The notes beneath the pieces are model-generated. The model was not told the DNA's origin. It searched no databases and saw nothing but the letters and a program-made list of their open reading frames with translations. A stretch of 64,000 nt of DNA, taken from contig OZ025252.1 of the NCBI GenBank assembly GCA_964019135.1, positions 46,908,959-46,972,958 of the forward strand, given 5' to 3'. Positions 38,101 through 43,115 of this stretch are shown one piece after another. The DNA comes from Arenicola marina (lineage: Eukaryota > Annelida > Polychaeta > Arenicolidae). How positions within the stretch are numbered: the stretch's first letter is position 1; the number at the start of each line of letters is the position of its first letter. Position numbers and translations under genes: made by a program.

Positions 38101-39244
38101 CTCTGTGATATTATTAAGATATTATTGGGAAGATGATGGTCGTGTTAACTAGTATAAATCTGATGGCCGCTAGAATCCTGTAATCTGACCAAAAACCGCC
38201 CTTCGGCCTTTTCGATAGACAATCGTTACCATAGCTATATGGCGTAGAACAGTGACACATTACGTCACACATAAAAAAATTGTGGTTATTCATTTAAATG
38301 GCCCGCCTAGCCGCCTAGTTGCCTAGCTACGCGTGCCGTTTCTTGGTCATCATATACTGATATATACATACTTATATAGTGTAAAGAAGGCGAGTGGATC
38401 ACAAAATGCGGGAAGGCTTGCCGCTTGTAAGCGCTAAACATTATACTACGAACGTCTTTGCGAATTAAACCAAAGCAGCAAGGACATGTTAAGGCTCAGC
38501 ACATATGTGAGGTAGACTGCAACATAAATTCAACTCGTAATAATAGTAATAGCGCTAGTTTTGCAAGGCGTTAGACGTTTAATTGGTACCTTCGTCGAGG
38601 CGTAGCAGCCCTTCGTTTTCATTAATGAAAATTGACGGGCTGCTACAGCTTGATTTCGGGCCAGTAAAATTGCCTAACACCCCGCTAACTCGCGTTGTTT
38701 CTATATTATACGATTTTTGTGATACCGCCACGACATAATATTATGCATTATCTTCCTCGATATTGTCATTATATAATATTATTATTATTATTATTATTAC
38801 GCATTATTATATATATGTATTTCTTTGACATGAGTATTATGTCTGTAATATCACTACGTAATGGTTAATTAATTGCAGCTGAACATTTTACGGAGTGTCA
38901 ACTACACGATGGGAGAGGTGCAGTACCCCCCTGAGGAAGGCCTACTGGTCGGTCTCCCCGTGGCGGCGGCCGTCATCTTGACTCTCGCTATAGTTGTCTC
39001 GGTGGCCATGGTCGTCACTAGAACGAAGAAAAAGGCAGCGCAGAGGAAAACCGCGAAGCGTATGGAAGAATGGATCGTGTTGCCAGCGCCGCCCTCTGAC
39101 ATCGCAGACAGCACCAGCAGTGACGACCCTGTCCCGATGCAGATTGACTATATTCGCCTGCAGCGGGAGCGTGGGCGCGAATTACGGCTGCAGCGGCATC
39201 TCCAGGCAATGCAGCAGGATTGGTCGTGGAAAGCTACCTCGTGA
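5068..39244 (+). CDS. SRCR-mucin-EGF-IPT type I receptor with ITIM-like tail (26-exon model)
   Basis: Hand-built spliced model. Twenty-six exons with GT-AG borders and matching phases give 5,799 nt with no internal stop, or 1,932 residues. Domains in order, with approximate residues: signal peptide 1-22; seven SRCR domains 26-775; Thr/Met/Asp repeat stalk about 790-1335; EGF 1344-1382; GCC2/GCC3-like module 1382-1434; EGF 1434-1473; calcium-binding EGF 1473-1515; plexin-like IPT region 1516-1811; transmembrane helix about 1833-1857; cytoplasmic tail 1858-1932 with I-D-Y-I-R-L around Tyr1902. SRCR domains are ligand-binding modules of scavenger and immune receptors, and IPT folds build the plexin/MET stalk. 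No kinase or plexin GAP domain follows. A role as a surface recognition receptor is inference. I do not recognise a named orthologue. The 24-nt microexon and the junction between the last two IPT exons are the weakest parts of the model. Confidence 0.8.
5355..5466 (+). CDS. Exon 2: SRCR domain 1, N-terminal half
   Basis: The acceptor is CCCGAAG and the donor AC/GTAAGC, phases 1 to 2, 112 nt. It reads [17 protein letters not shown], then [10 protein letters not shown]. Arg replaces the usual Trp of the WGTVCDD motif. Confidence 0.85.
5467..6040. other. Intron sequence
   Basis: First part of the 3.7-kb intron that splits SRCR domain 1. I see no coding or repeat feature in it before the inverted-repeat arm begins near 6045. 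Confidence 0.5.
6404..6617 (+). pseudogene. THAP-type zinc finger fragment, frameshifted
   Basis: The frame beginning at ATG 6404 reads [17 protein letters not shown]. After a shift near 6460 a second frame continues [20 protein letters not shown] and ends with [14 protein letters not shown]. Together they show the THAP signature C-x4-C ... C-x2-H and a downstream CF-like end. THAP domains bind DNA as a C2CH zinc finger. The frameshift means this exon is broken. It lies in an intron and is probably part of the surrounding transposon. Confidence 0.6.
6830..8140 (-). mobile_element. 5'-truncated LINE (non-LTR) fragment
   Basis: The minus strand encodes the C-terminal end of a LINE reverse transcriptase: [16 protein letters not shown] (near 7985), a stop, then [36 protein letters not shown] and [13 protein letters not shown], ending at the stop at 7225. 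It resembles the corresponding end of the LINE at 33790-37150 but is clearly a different family member. The catalytic palm is missing. The 3' side (6830-6925) has A/T-rich runs and an AAGATTCAAGATT repeat, as expected near a LINE tail. It appears to be inserted within the inverted-repeat element. Confidence 0.8.
8484..8615 (+). other. Possible short exon inside the THAP-type element
   Basis: An ATG opens a 43-codon frame containing [17 protein letters not shown], with a possible donor G/GTCGTT at 8608. The composition looks protein-like, unlike the low-complexity surroundings, and it sits just inside the right inverted arm. I do not recognise the family with certainty. Short Y-x-FEP segments occur in predicted invertebrate proteins related to THAP or P2X7-like families, but that is recollection, not evidence. 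Confidence 0.3.
9206..9417 (+). CDS. Exon 3: SRCR domain 1, C-terminal half
   Basis: The acceptor is AATTGCAG and the donor CCAG/GTAGGG, phases 2 to 1, 212 nt. It encodes [12 protein letters not shown], the YCCATFG pair of cysteines and SNDVGVSC. The usual GWGxHxC segment is changed to EVERNDC. It completes domain 1 across a 3.7-kb intron filled by transposons. Confidence 0.9.
9418..11816. other. Intron between SRCR1 and SRCR2
   Basis: It contains a 390-bp hAT-like nonautonomous element (9885-10274), decayed related sequence to about 10605, and C or G homopolymer runs near 10100 and 10530. The rest (10650-11810) shows no gene. Confidence 0.5.
9885..10274. mobile_element. hAT-like nonautonomous element
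   Basis: The left end CAGGGGCGGAACTAGG and the inverted right end CTAGACCCGCCCCTG form imperfect terminal inverted repeats 390 bp apart. CAGGGGCGG-type ends are common in hAT-like elements of invertebrates. No clear target duplication is visible, and there is no coding sequence. A second, more decayed copy may lie at about 10358-10605, where GGATCCAG and CTGGATCC face each other. Confidence 0.45.
11817..11928 (+). CDS. Exon 4: SRCR domain 2, N-terminal half
   Basis: The acceptor is CTTTTCAG and the donor AG/GTAATC, 112 nt, phases 1 to 2. It reads [20 protein letters not shown] and WGTVCDDNF. Confidence 0.9.
12455..12666 (+). CDS. Exon 5: SRCR domain 2, C-terminal half
   Basis: The acceptor is GGTTTTCAG and the donor GAAG/GTAATG, 212 nt, phases 2 to 1. 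It encodes [32 protein letters not shown] and EDVGVSC. All expected cysteines are present, plus the extra CC pair. Confidence 0.92.
12667..13626. other. Intron between SRCR2 and SRCR3
   Basis: It has a short G run near 13423. I see no coding, RNA or clear mobile feature. Confidence 0.45.
13627..13738 (+). CDS. Exon 6: SRCR domain 3, N-terminal half
   Basis: The acceptor is GTGATACAG and the donor AA/GTAATT, 112 nt. It reads [20 protein letters not shown] and WGTVCDDGF. Confidence 0.9.
14050..14261 (+). CDS. Exon 7: SRCR domain 3, C-terminal half
   Basis: The acceptor is TTTTTTCAG and the donor GACG/GTAGGC, 212 nt. It encodes [32 protein letters not shown] and NDVGVTC. Confidence 0.92.
14484..14595 (+). 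CDS. Exon 8: SRCR domain 4, N-terminal half
   Basis: The acceptor is CCAATAAG and the donor AA/GTATGT, 112 nt. It reads [20 protein letters not shown] and [10 protein letters not shown]. The CDD motif has become CDF. Confidence 0.88.
14863..15062 (+). CDS. Exon 9: SRCR domain 4, C-terminal half (short form)
   Basis: The acceptor is TTATTTCAG and the donor GGAG/GTAACC. The exon is 200 nt, four codons shorter than the usual 212. It encodes [11 protein letters not shown], then [12 protein letters not shown]. The deletion removes the CC pair seen in neighbouring domains. GWGVHNC and a diverged GVLC end follow. Confidence 0.9.
15271..15382 (+). CDS. Exon 10: SRCR domain 5, N-terminal half
   Basis: The acceptor is TTCGTGTTAG and the donor AA/GTAAGT, 112 nt. 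It reads [20 protein letters not shown] and WGTVCDDEF. Its partner exon is 5.9 kb downstream, on the far side of the nested palindromic structure. Confidence 0.9.
15383..16084. other. Start of the 5.9-kb SRCR5 intron
   Basis: No gene is visible. A local inverted similarity surrounds TGTGCAAGAATAC and CTTGCACATGAAG (about 15630 and 15830), suggesting a small foldback element. A C-rich run lies near 16040. Confidence 0.35.
16553..17290. repeat. Array of self-complementary TACCATGGTA units, left
   Basis: Dozens of imperfect ATACCATGGTA and ATCATGATAAACC units occur. From about 16815 to 17010 they form a roughly 31-bp tandem period. Each unit is itself a palindrome, so either strand can fold extensively. 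Open frames here in both directions ([11 protein letters not shown]-like) are by-products of the repeat. Confidence 0.85.
18405..18670. repeat. Small inverted-repeat element, G/C rich
   Basis: CACCGCCAAAATCAGCTCG near 18410 faces an inverted similar block (CGAGCGTATTTTGGCGGC) near 18660. GAGCGG and CCGCTC motifs recur between them. It looks like a decayed nonautonomous DNA element. Confidence 0.35.
19045..19230. repeat. Two tandem copies of a ~90-bp unit
   Basis: The segment CTGTTGATCTGCTGGGT, followed by AAATGGCGAACACGTACCGG and GATGGAGTGGAGGGGATAA, occurs twice in direct order, each ending in a long C run. Confidence 0.8.
19330..19635. repeat. Array of TACCATGGTA units, right
   Basis: The same palindromic vocabulary as the left array is combined with CGCCAAAACACCATGG and its complement CCATGGTGTTTTGGCG, making longer internal hairpins. 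Confidence 0.8.
19640..19890. repeat. GGCTATGGCTC minisatellite, forward arm
   Basis: Short units of about 19-22 bp of the form GGCTATGGCTCTCGGTGCC repeat with variants. The complementary arm is at 20140-20715. The Gly/Tyr/Leu-rich open frames here are repeat artefacts. Confidence 0.85.
20140..20715. repeat. GGCTATGGCTC minisatellite, inverted arm
   Basis: It is the reverse complement of the vocabulary at 19640-19890 (GAGCCATAGCCCG units, about 25 or more). The two arms could form an imperfect hairpin. Confidence 0.85.
21300..21511 (+). CDS. Exon 11: SRCR domain 5, C-terminal half
   Basis: The acceptor is TTATTCGGCAG and the donor GACG/GTAAGC, 212 nt. It encodes [32 protein letters not shown] and EDVGLVC. 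Confidence 0.92.
21845..21956 (+). CDS. Exon 12: SRCR domain 6, N-terminal half
   Basis: The acceptor is ATTACTAG and the donor GG/GTAAGT, 112 nt. It reads [20 protein letters not shown] and WGTVCGNHF. The acidic pair after Cys is lost. Confidence 0.88.
21957..22408. other. Intron within SRCR6
   Basis: A/T-rich intron. No gene or repeat family is recognised. Confidence 0.5.
22409..22614 (+). CDS. Exon 13: SRCR domain 6, C-terminal half
   Basis: The acceptor is CTCCTTGCAG and the donor GAAG/GTAAAT, 206 nt. It encodes [18 protein letters not shown] in place of the usual GG and CC segment, then [17 protein letters not shown] and DDVGVTC. This is the most diverged SRCR loop in the set. Confidence 0.9.
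22799..22910 (+). CDS. Exon 14: SRCR domain 7, N-terminal half
   Basis: The acceptor is GTCTGCCAAG and the donor AA/GTGAGC, 112 nt. It reads [20 protein letters not shown] and WGTVCDDGF. Confidence 0.9.
22911..23525. other. Intron within SRCR7
   Basis: A/T-rich intron. No other feature is recognised. Confidence 0.5.
23526..25417 (+). CDS. Exon 15: SRCR domain 7 C-half fused to Thr-rich repeat stalk
   Basis: An unusually long exon of 1,892 nt, from acceptor TATATTACAG to donor CCCG/GTCAGT, phases 2 to 1. The first 60 codons finish SRCR7 ([40 protein letters not shown]). [13 protein letters not shown] leads into about 108 units of a five-residue repeat, consensus D-T-T-T-M. Variants include [20 protein letters not shown] and DPPTM. 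Threonine makes up about half the residues, so heavy O-glycosylation into a stiff mucin-like stalk is expected. There are no cysteines in the stalk. The frame is open throughout, which argues that it is translated. The opposite strand is also open but has no domain. Confidence 0.9.
23790..25405. repeat. 15-bp coding minisatellite (GACACCACAACGATG)
   Basis: Roughly 108 tandem 15-bp units vary mostly at third positions (ACA/ACC, ACG/ACA) and between ACA and GCA. A higher-order block is visible: the segment with ATCACTCCAAAAGTCACC is repeated at about 23940, 24060, 24180 and 24635, and a longer block (24265-24530) recurs at 24745-24960. The unit length is a multiple of three, so expansion or contraction preserves the reading frame. 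Confidence 0.95.
25624..25647 (+). CDS. Exon 16: candidate 24-nt microexon
   Basis: ATTACACCACAAATTCTCCC plus ATTG lies between CTTTCAG and GTAGGT, phase 1 to 1. It would add eight residues (YTTNSPI in frame), compatible with a Thr-rich linker. The splice sites are good, but the exon is too short to prove by sequence alone. The model stays in frame with or without it. Confidence 0.5.
25648..26224. other. Intron before the first EGF exon
   Basis: A/T-rich. A second AG...GT segment at 25927-25961 was considered as an exon but does not fit the phase. Confidence 0.45.
26225..26341 (+). CDS. Exon 17: EGF-like domain 1
   Basis: The acceptor is TTTAATTGCAG and the donor CGGG/GTAACT, 117 nt, phase 1 to 1. 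Its six cysteines are in EGF order: [15 protein letters not shown] and NSATC. It links the repeat stalk to the Cys-rich modules. Confidence 0.88.
26342..26715. other. Intron
   Basis: No feature recognised. Confidence 0.45.
26716..26871 (+). CDS. Exon 18: GCC2/GCC3 (ephrin-receptor-like) Cys module
   Basis: The acceptor is CTTGTATCCAG and the donor AGGA/GTGAGA, 156 nt, phase 1 to 1. It encodes [20 protein letters not shown], then [17 protein letters not shown] and QCR. The C-PAG, C-x2-C-P-G-x-Y and C-x2-C-P-KGY spacing is typical of the GCC2/GCC3 or TNFR-like repeats found beside EGF and SRCR domains in secreted and receptor proteins. Confidence 0.85.
26872..27266. other. Intron
   Basis: It contains a C-rich run near 27070. 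No gene is recognised. Confidence 0.45.
27267..27383 (+). CDS. Exon 19: EGF-like domain 2
   Basis: The acceptor is GTTTGGCAG and the donor ACAG/GTAGGC, 117 nt, phase 1 to 1. It encodes [20 protein letters not shown], then [14 protein letters not shown]: six cysteines, the NGG turn and the GFTGKTC end of a classical EGF. Confidence 0.9.
27495..27785 (+). repeat. Duplicated intron segment, copy A
   Basis: This ~290-bp segment closely matches 28385-28700, including TGCCGGATTTGACAACGGGT, TGCGGCCCTGACCCACAAAC and ATATCGTCTGTAATGCGCAT. Each copy lies a similar distance downstream of an EGF exon. Confidence 0.85.
28090..28215 (+). CDS. Exon 20: calcium-binding EGF domain
   Basis: The acceptor is TTGTTCTTCAG and the donor AACG/GTAAGT, 126 nt, phase 1 to 1. 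It begins [16 protein letters not shown], the calcium-binding EGF start (D-x-D-E-C), continues [11 protein letters not shown] and ends GATC. Confidence 0.92.
28385..28700 (+). repeat. Duplicated intron segment, copy B
   Basis: Partner of 27495-27785. The copy contains several small insertions and substitutions. Confidence 0.85.
28701..29410. other. Intron sequence
   Basis: Between the duplicated segment and the Tigger-like element. Short overlapping frames exist but none resembles a known protein. Confidence 0.45.
29411..30144. mobile_element. Tigger/pogo-like (Tc1/mariner) element
   Basis: The left end CAGTCAGACCCCGTTTATCC is matched by the inverse of the right end, GTCGGATTAACGAGGTCTGACTG. 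Both ends are flanked by TA (29409-29410 and 30145-30146), the expected target duplication. Ends of the form CAGT...CGTTTATCCGAC are characteristic of pogo/Tigger elements. At 734 bp it is too short for a full transposase, and I see no DDE domain. Its right end is 24 bp before an IPT exon. Confidence 0.85.
30169..30328 (+). CDS. Exon 21: IPT/TIG domain, first part
   Basis: The acceptor is CTCAATATTGTAG and the donor AAAG/GTGAGT, 160 nt, phases 1 to 2. It encodes [20 protein letters not shown], then LGNNFDAG, the hallmark of the IPT (immunoglobulin-like, plexin, transcription factor) fold: P-x-x-GP-x-x-GGT-x-ITV-x-G. Cys follows in KYACPVW, as in plexin and MET repeats. Confidence 0.9.
30686..30859 (+). 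CDS. Exon 22: IPT domain end and start of the next IPT
   Basis: The acceptor is ATCACACGAAG and the donor CTCGA/GTCAGT, phase 2 to 2, 174 nt. It encodes [24 protein letters not shown] and [19 protein letters not shown]. The F-x-Y-x-x-x-P-x-I-x-x-x-x-P stretch is the usual linker between consecutive plexin IPT domains. The donor was chosen because it gives [13 protein letters not shown] across the junction. Confidence 0.85.
31226..31367 (+). CDS. Exon 23: second IPT domain, N-terminal part
   Basis: The acceptor is GCTTGATGCAG and the donor GAG/GTAAGA, 142 nt, phase 2 to 0. It reads [20 protein letters not shown] and EITMEINTT, a plexin-type second IPT (GG-ITV-G-GL...P-x-L-E). Confidence 0.87.
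31571..31825 (+). CDS. Exon 24: second IPT domain, C-terminal part
   Basis: The acceptor is TTCTCCGCAG and the donor CAG/GTAAGT, 255 nt, phase 0 to 0. It encodes [20 protein letters not shown] (N-x-T-x-x-C-x-TPAV type), [14 protein letters not shown] and [12 protein letters not shown]. The F-x-LDG and F-x-Y-x-x-x-P segments follow the order seen in plexin ectodomains. Confidence 0.87.
31826..33176. other. Intron of the IPT region
   Basis: It holds CpG-containing sequence of probable transposon origin (around 32220-32520) and no clear domain. A short missing exon carrying the GG-ITI-G strand of a third IPT cannot be excluded here. Confidence 0.4.
33177..33332 (+). CDS. Exon 25: third IPT domain, partial
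   Basis: The acceptor is CCTATGCAG and the donor ACG/GTAAGA, 156 nt, phase 0 to 0. It reads [20 protein letters not shown], then [19 protein letters not shown]. The V-x-IG-x-x-x-C...I-x-C-x-x-P pattern is the C-terminal strand set of a plexin IPT. The N-terminal strands of this repeat seem to be missing or lie in an unrecognised exon. Confidence 0.82.
33333..33789. repeat. Intron with C run, A run and TA-rich microsatellite
   Basis: C run near 33686, A run at about 33699-33719 and ATATAT near 33724-33742, next to the 3' end of the LINE. Confidence 0.7.
33809..36319 (-). pseudogene. LINE ORF2: endonuclease C-terminus and reverse transcriptase
   Basis: An 836-residue open frame. It begins within the endonuclease: [16 protein letters not shown], then TGDFNINLL, with catalytic Asp and Asn of the exonuclease-endonuclease-phosphatase fold, and TLIDNIF. 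The reverse transcriptase follows: [72 protein letters not shown] and the catalytic FADDS at 34625-34639. FADD is the common LINE variant of YxDD. The frame enters from a shift near 36385, so the whole protein is not produced from one frame. It is likely a young insertion. Confidence 0.9.
36322..36612 (-). pseudogene. LINE ORF2: endonuclease N-terminus
   Basis: It encodes [20 protein letters not shown] (the E-T-W catalytic Glu of the endonuclease), then [10 protein letters not shown]. It is separated from the downstream frame by a one-base shift near 36385 and from the upstream finger by an in-frame TAG near 36612. Confidence 0.85.
36610..37095 (-). pseudogene. LINE N-terminal PHD-like zinc finger region
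   Basis: It starts [20 protein letters not shown], continues [17 protein letters not shown] and closes WYCTPC. The C4-H-C3 spacing resembles a PHD-type finger, which is found at the start of several LINE families and is thought to bind nucleic acid or protein partners. It ends MRMNIRSVQ directly before the TAG and would otherwise run into the endonuclease. Confidence 0.75.
37151..38878. other. Last intron, part after the LINE
   Basis: It contains an ATT triplet microsatellite (38780-38808), a perfect-stem hairpin at 38602-38646 and otherwise A/T-rich sequence. No exon is recognised. Confidence 0.5.
38602..38646. repeat. Hairpin GTAGCAGCCC...GGGCTGCTAC
   Basis: Ten perfectly complementary bases enclose a second palindrome TTTTCATTAATGAAAA. 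It may be the remains of a small DNA element or a cruciform. Confidence 0.75.
38879..39244 (+). CDS. Exon 26: membrane helix, cytoplasmic tail with ITIM-like motif, stop
   Basis: The acceptor is TTAATTGCAG and the exon ends at TGA 39242-39244, giving 121 residues. The juxtamembrane part [16 protein letters not shown] resembles the plexin N-x-T-x-G-x-x-x-Y end. A single hydrophobic segment ([19 protein letters not shown] and on) ends in the stop-transfer run [10 protein letters not shown]. The tail has [10 protein letters not shown], an acidic Ser-rich stretch and then I-D-Y-I-R-L (Tyr codon 39149-39151), matching the ITIM consensus (I/V/L/S)-x-Y-x-x-(L/V). A basic, Gln-rich end follows. No kinase or plexin GAP domain is present. 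Confidence 0.88.
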   Translation: MNILRSVNYTMGEVQYPPEEGLLVGLPVAAAVILTLAIVVSVAMVVTRTKKKAAQRKTAKRMEEWIVLPAPPSDIADSTSSDDPVPMQIDYIRLQRERGRELRLQRHLQAMQQDWSWKATS

Positions 39245-39264
39245 AATGTGAGCGAAACAATCTG

Positions 39265-40312
39265 ATACTTGCTGCATTGAAGCGTCAATCATCCAGGGAT
39301 CTGCATCATTCATGCCTCAATCGTTTAGAGACATGCGCAACTGACTGATTAAGTACCTGCGTAATTAATGTCTTAAACATCCAGGGACCTGAATAACCCA
39401 AGCTTCAATCTTCCAGAGACCTGCATAAGTCAGACGGCAACCTTGTATGGACCTGCAAAACTGATGGCCCAATCATTCAGGGACCTGCACAATTCAGGCT
39501 TCAATCATCCAAGGACCTCAATAATTCAAGCTTCAGTCATCCAGGGACCTGCCTAATTCAGACCTTAATCATTATGGGATCTGTATAATTAATGCATCAA
39601 GCATTCAGGGACCTGCATAATTCATCAATCATTCAGAATCTGCATAATTCGGACTTCAATCATCCTTGTCTGTGCATAATTTAGGCTTCAGTCATCTAGG
39701 GATCTGCAAAGGCATTAGTGATCCAGAGATCTGCATAATTCAGATTTCAATCAACCATGAATCAGTCATCCAGGGACCTGCGTAATTCAGTCATTGATCA
39801 CCATGGGATCTGCATAATTCAGGCTTCAATCATCCATGAATCTACACAATTCATGCATCCATCATCCACGGACCGGCATAATTCGGCATTAATCATCCAG
39901 GATCTGCATAATTCAAAATTCAATAAACCCTGTCTGTGCATAATTAAGGCCTTAATCATCCAGAGATCTGCGTAGGATTCAATCATCAAAGGATCTGCAC
40001 AATTTAGGCTTCAAACACCCATGGCTCTGCGAAAGTCATGCATCAATCATTCAGTGACCTACATAATTCAGGCATTAATCATCCAGGATCTGCACAATTC
40101 TGACTTCAGCCATCAAAGGATCTACACAATTGAGGCGTCAATCCTCTCGGGGCCTGCACAATTCAGGCTTTAATCATCCAGGGATCTACATAATTCAGAT
40201 TTCCATTATCCAAGAACCGGCAAAATTCAGCTTCAATCATGCAGTGTTTGGCATAATTCAGGCTTCAATCTTCCAGTGATTTGCATAATTCAGGCTTCAA
40301 TCATCTATTGAC
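39265..40312. repeat. ~32-bp minisatellite in the 3' UTR
   Basis: About 30 imperfect units of the form TTCAATCATCCAGGGATCTG, then CATAATTCAGGC. Units diverge by substitutions and small indels, so the array is old. It starts some 20 bp after the stop codon. Confidence 0.88.
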
Positions 40313-40475
40313 CTGCAACTGCTGTGAGTGTTGCAAACATCGTAGAGAAATTACCATGACGTACAGATTACAAGTGGGCATATGGACATGTCAATTGCGA
40401 TCATAGTCAAAGTCAAATAGAAGGCAACCTCGGACATGACGGCTGCACATGGACTGCATGCGTATTTTTTGTATA

Positions 40476-40481
40476 AATAAA
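40476..40481 (+). terminator. Polyadenylation signal AATAAA
   Basis: The canonical hexamer in GTATAAATAAAGG is the first one downstream of the minisatellite on the receptor strand. Its assignment to the receptor is inferred from position. Confidence 0.55.
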
Positions 40482-40500
40482 GGTTATAAAGGTACCCGAT

Positions 40501-41927
40501 GCTGAACATGGATTATCGATAACCGTATAACCAATTCTATGCAGGTACGAGACATAGAAAAGTGATCAGATATAAAATGTATGCTCAAACTGCGACTTGG
40601 CATGGGCCAATGCTGATTGCACTGGAACAAGATCCGAACGGAAGTGACATTAAAATGACGTTTTGTTCATTGGATTTAATGCATAAGGTATGTTTTTTAT
40701 AAGGTATGGCGTCTCATGTCCCTCACCAGTCTCTCTACAAATGCTTTGACTTATTGTCGGCAAATTATCGGATTCGTTATTTTGAATTTGAAAAGTGGTT
40801 TTATTCGAATACTGAAACGCTCTTAACGGGCATTAAAAGGTTTAATTTATCTCGCTAACAACTGATTGCAGAAACATTTGTTAGGGTTATGGGTCAGGTC
40901 TTTGTGAAACATTCATCAGATGCATGTAAATCTAAAACAAAGACTCAACTAACGTAAATAAGCATTCACAAAACGACGTTTGCATAACCTTTTCCAAACG
41001 TCTCTGAACCGAGAATAAAACGTGTTTCTAGTTACCTGGGTATATCTACTATTTCTGCATTGCATTGCACATGAATAGTGAATAAAATAAAATTAATCAT
41101 CAACAAGGAATCGTTCTTTCTTACCTGGCGGTGGCGGGAATTCAACAATAAAATAAGCTCGAAAACACGTTGCGTTGTACGCGGAATGTGACATTTGACA
41201 TTATTGACAGGCTTTGTGCATTTTGCGACATGATACTATAATCTGCACCTTACTAACGTAGATCTGATGTAGATACTGGACGTCTACTACCTATCTACTT
41301 TACACGTAAGAGGCAACCACTGAAAATGCTGCTGACAAGAATTTAAAGAGAAATTGTTTAAGCAAGTTGCCAGTTTATTTATCGGGTCAGTCTGTCGGGA
41401 GTGCACAGGAGAAAATATATGACATGTCACTAGTGTACCTAGGAATACATAAATAACAAACATACCTGCAATAGATCCATTAGATACTTGCTACATTCCG
41501 ATGAAAACATAAAGACTTGGCAGTTTTGCCCTGTATCGAGATTGATTAAAGCTTAGCATTATTGACCGACTACAGACCAGAGACACATAAACATACTTGC
41601 CTGCATGTTAAAGAAATACTTAGGTACAATAAAAAAAAATCTTCGTGTAAAAAGCATTAGCAATTGATTATCTTCCGTTTCCCGAGAGAAGATAAGGATC
41701 TTAGAAGATGATTTTGGGCTGGGGTGTCCGTGTTTTTCATTTATTATTTATTTTGCGCAATTTATTATGATAACAAAATATTTTCATTCTTTAATATATA
41801 ACACATTGACATACAACAAACATATAAAACATACCACTAGGTATAATATTTATTTTAATTTTTTTATAATTACAATTACTGAATCCGATCCATATTAGGC
41901 ACATTGATCTTATCTACACCGTGGTAG
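40501..41927. other. Intergenic, nothing recognised
   Basis: A/T-rich sequence with no convincing frame, RNA gene or repeat family. Confidence 0.5.
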
Positions 41928-42533
41928 TACCCAGCTAACAAAAAGTGGTTTTAAAATGTTTTAAAAACGTTATTTTTAAGTTGTGAAAACATTTTTGGAA
42001 AATGTTTTAAAAACATCGATATGAAAAGTTTTTTAAATGTTTTAAAAATGACTTGCCACAACATTTTAAAAACGTTATGACGATATAAATAAGAGGTTTT
42101 GGCAACGTTTTAACGACATTGACAAAACGTTTTGGAAAACTTATTAACGACATCGATAAAACGTTTTGCTCACGCCACGAAAACATTGTCCACGAAATGA
42201 TCCAGAAAAAAACTAGTCACTATATATAATCATCCTTTATTAGCAAACCGAAACAACAATACACACAGTACTGATGGGAACAGTACGAGGAGGTAGCCCT
42301 GAGTCAGCAGGGGGGGGGGGGGGGGGGGAGTAGCCCAGGTTGGGGTAGTACCCCAAGTCAGGGAAGGAAGAAATGGTTAGTCTTCGTCAACCTGCGGCTG
42401 AGCTGCCCGAGCCTGCGGCACCTTGGCCTGAAAACAAAGTCGAAGCAGAATATAAATATAATTATAATACATAAAATGATAGATGTATATCTATTCAAGT
42501 CGCCTTCCCCATGCATCAACAATATATACTTCT

Positions 42534-43115
42534 CTAGGCGACAGAGGGGTGGGGGGCAAGGGGAGGGTGGGGGGGGAGTATATACATCTATAGGCGACAG
42601 AGGGGTGGGGGGGCAAGGGGGAGGGGTGGGGGGAGGGAGTATATACATCTATAGGCGACAGAGGGGTGGGGGGAGGGCGGTGGGAGGGAGTGTATAGTTC
42701 TATAGGCGAAGGAGGGGTGTGGGGGCGAGGGCAGGGTGGGGGGGGAGGGAGTATATACATCTAAAGGCGACAGAGGGATGGGGGGCAAGGGGGAGGGTCG
42801 GGGGGGAGGGAGTATATAGTTCTATAGGCGACAGAGTGGTGGGAGGGAGGGTGGGGGGAGGGCGTATATAGTTCTATAGGCGACAGAGGGGTGGGGGCAA
42901 GGGGAGGGTGGGGAAAGGGGGTATATAGTTCTATAGGCGACCGCGGGTTGGGGGAGGGGGGCAAGGGGTAGAGTGGTGGGGGGAGTATATACATCTATAG
43001 GCGAAGGAGGGGTGGGGGCGAGAGCAGAGTGGGGGGAGGGAGTATATACATCTAAAGGCGACAGAGGGATGGGGGGGTGCGAGGGGAGGGTGAGGGGAGG
43101 GAGTATATACATCAG
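42534..43115. repeat. G-rich ~60-bp minisatellite
   Basis: Ten units of 49-64 bp each start with ATAGGCGACAGAGGGGTGGG, contain several G runs and end GGGAGTATATACATCTATAG or the TAGTTCTATAG variant. The multiple G3-G8 runs per unit give strong G-quadruplex potential on the + strand. Pro-rich frames on the opposite strand are repeat artefacts. Confidence 0.92.

Larger units (their letters stand above)
39245..40500 (+). other. Probable 3' UTR of the receptor gene
   Basis: It runs from the stop codon to just after the polyadenylation signal AATAAA at 40476-40481. It is largely occupied by a minisatellite. Confidence 0.6.

Noticed and set aside
42358-43112. Pro-rich open frames on the minus strand
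   Set aside because: They are the complement of the G-rich minisatellite, with no conserved domain.
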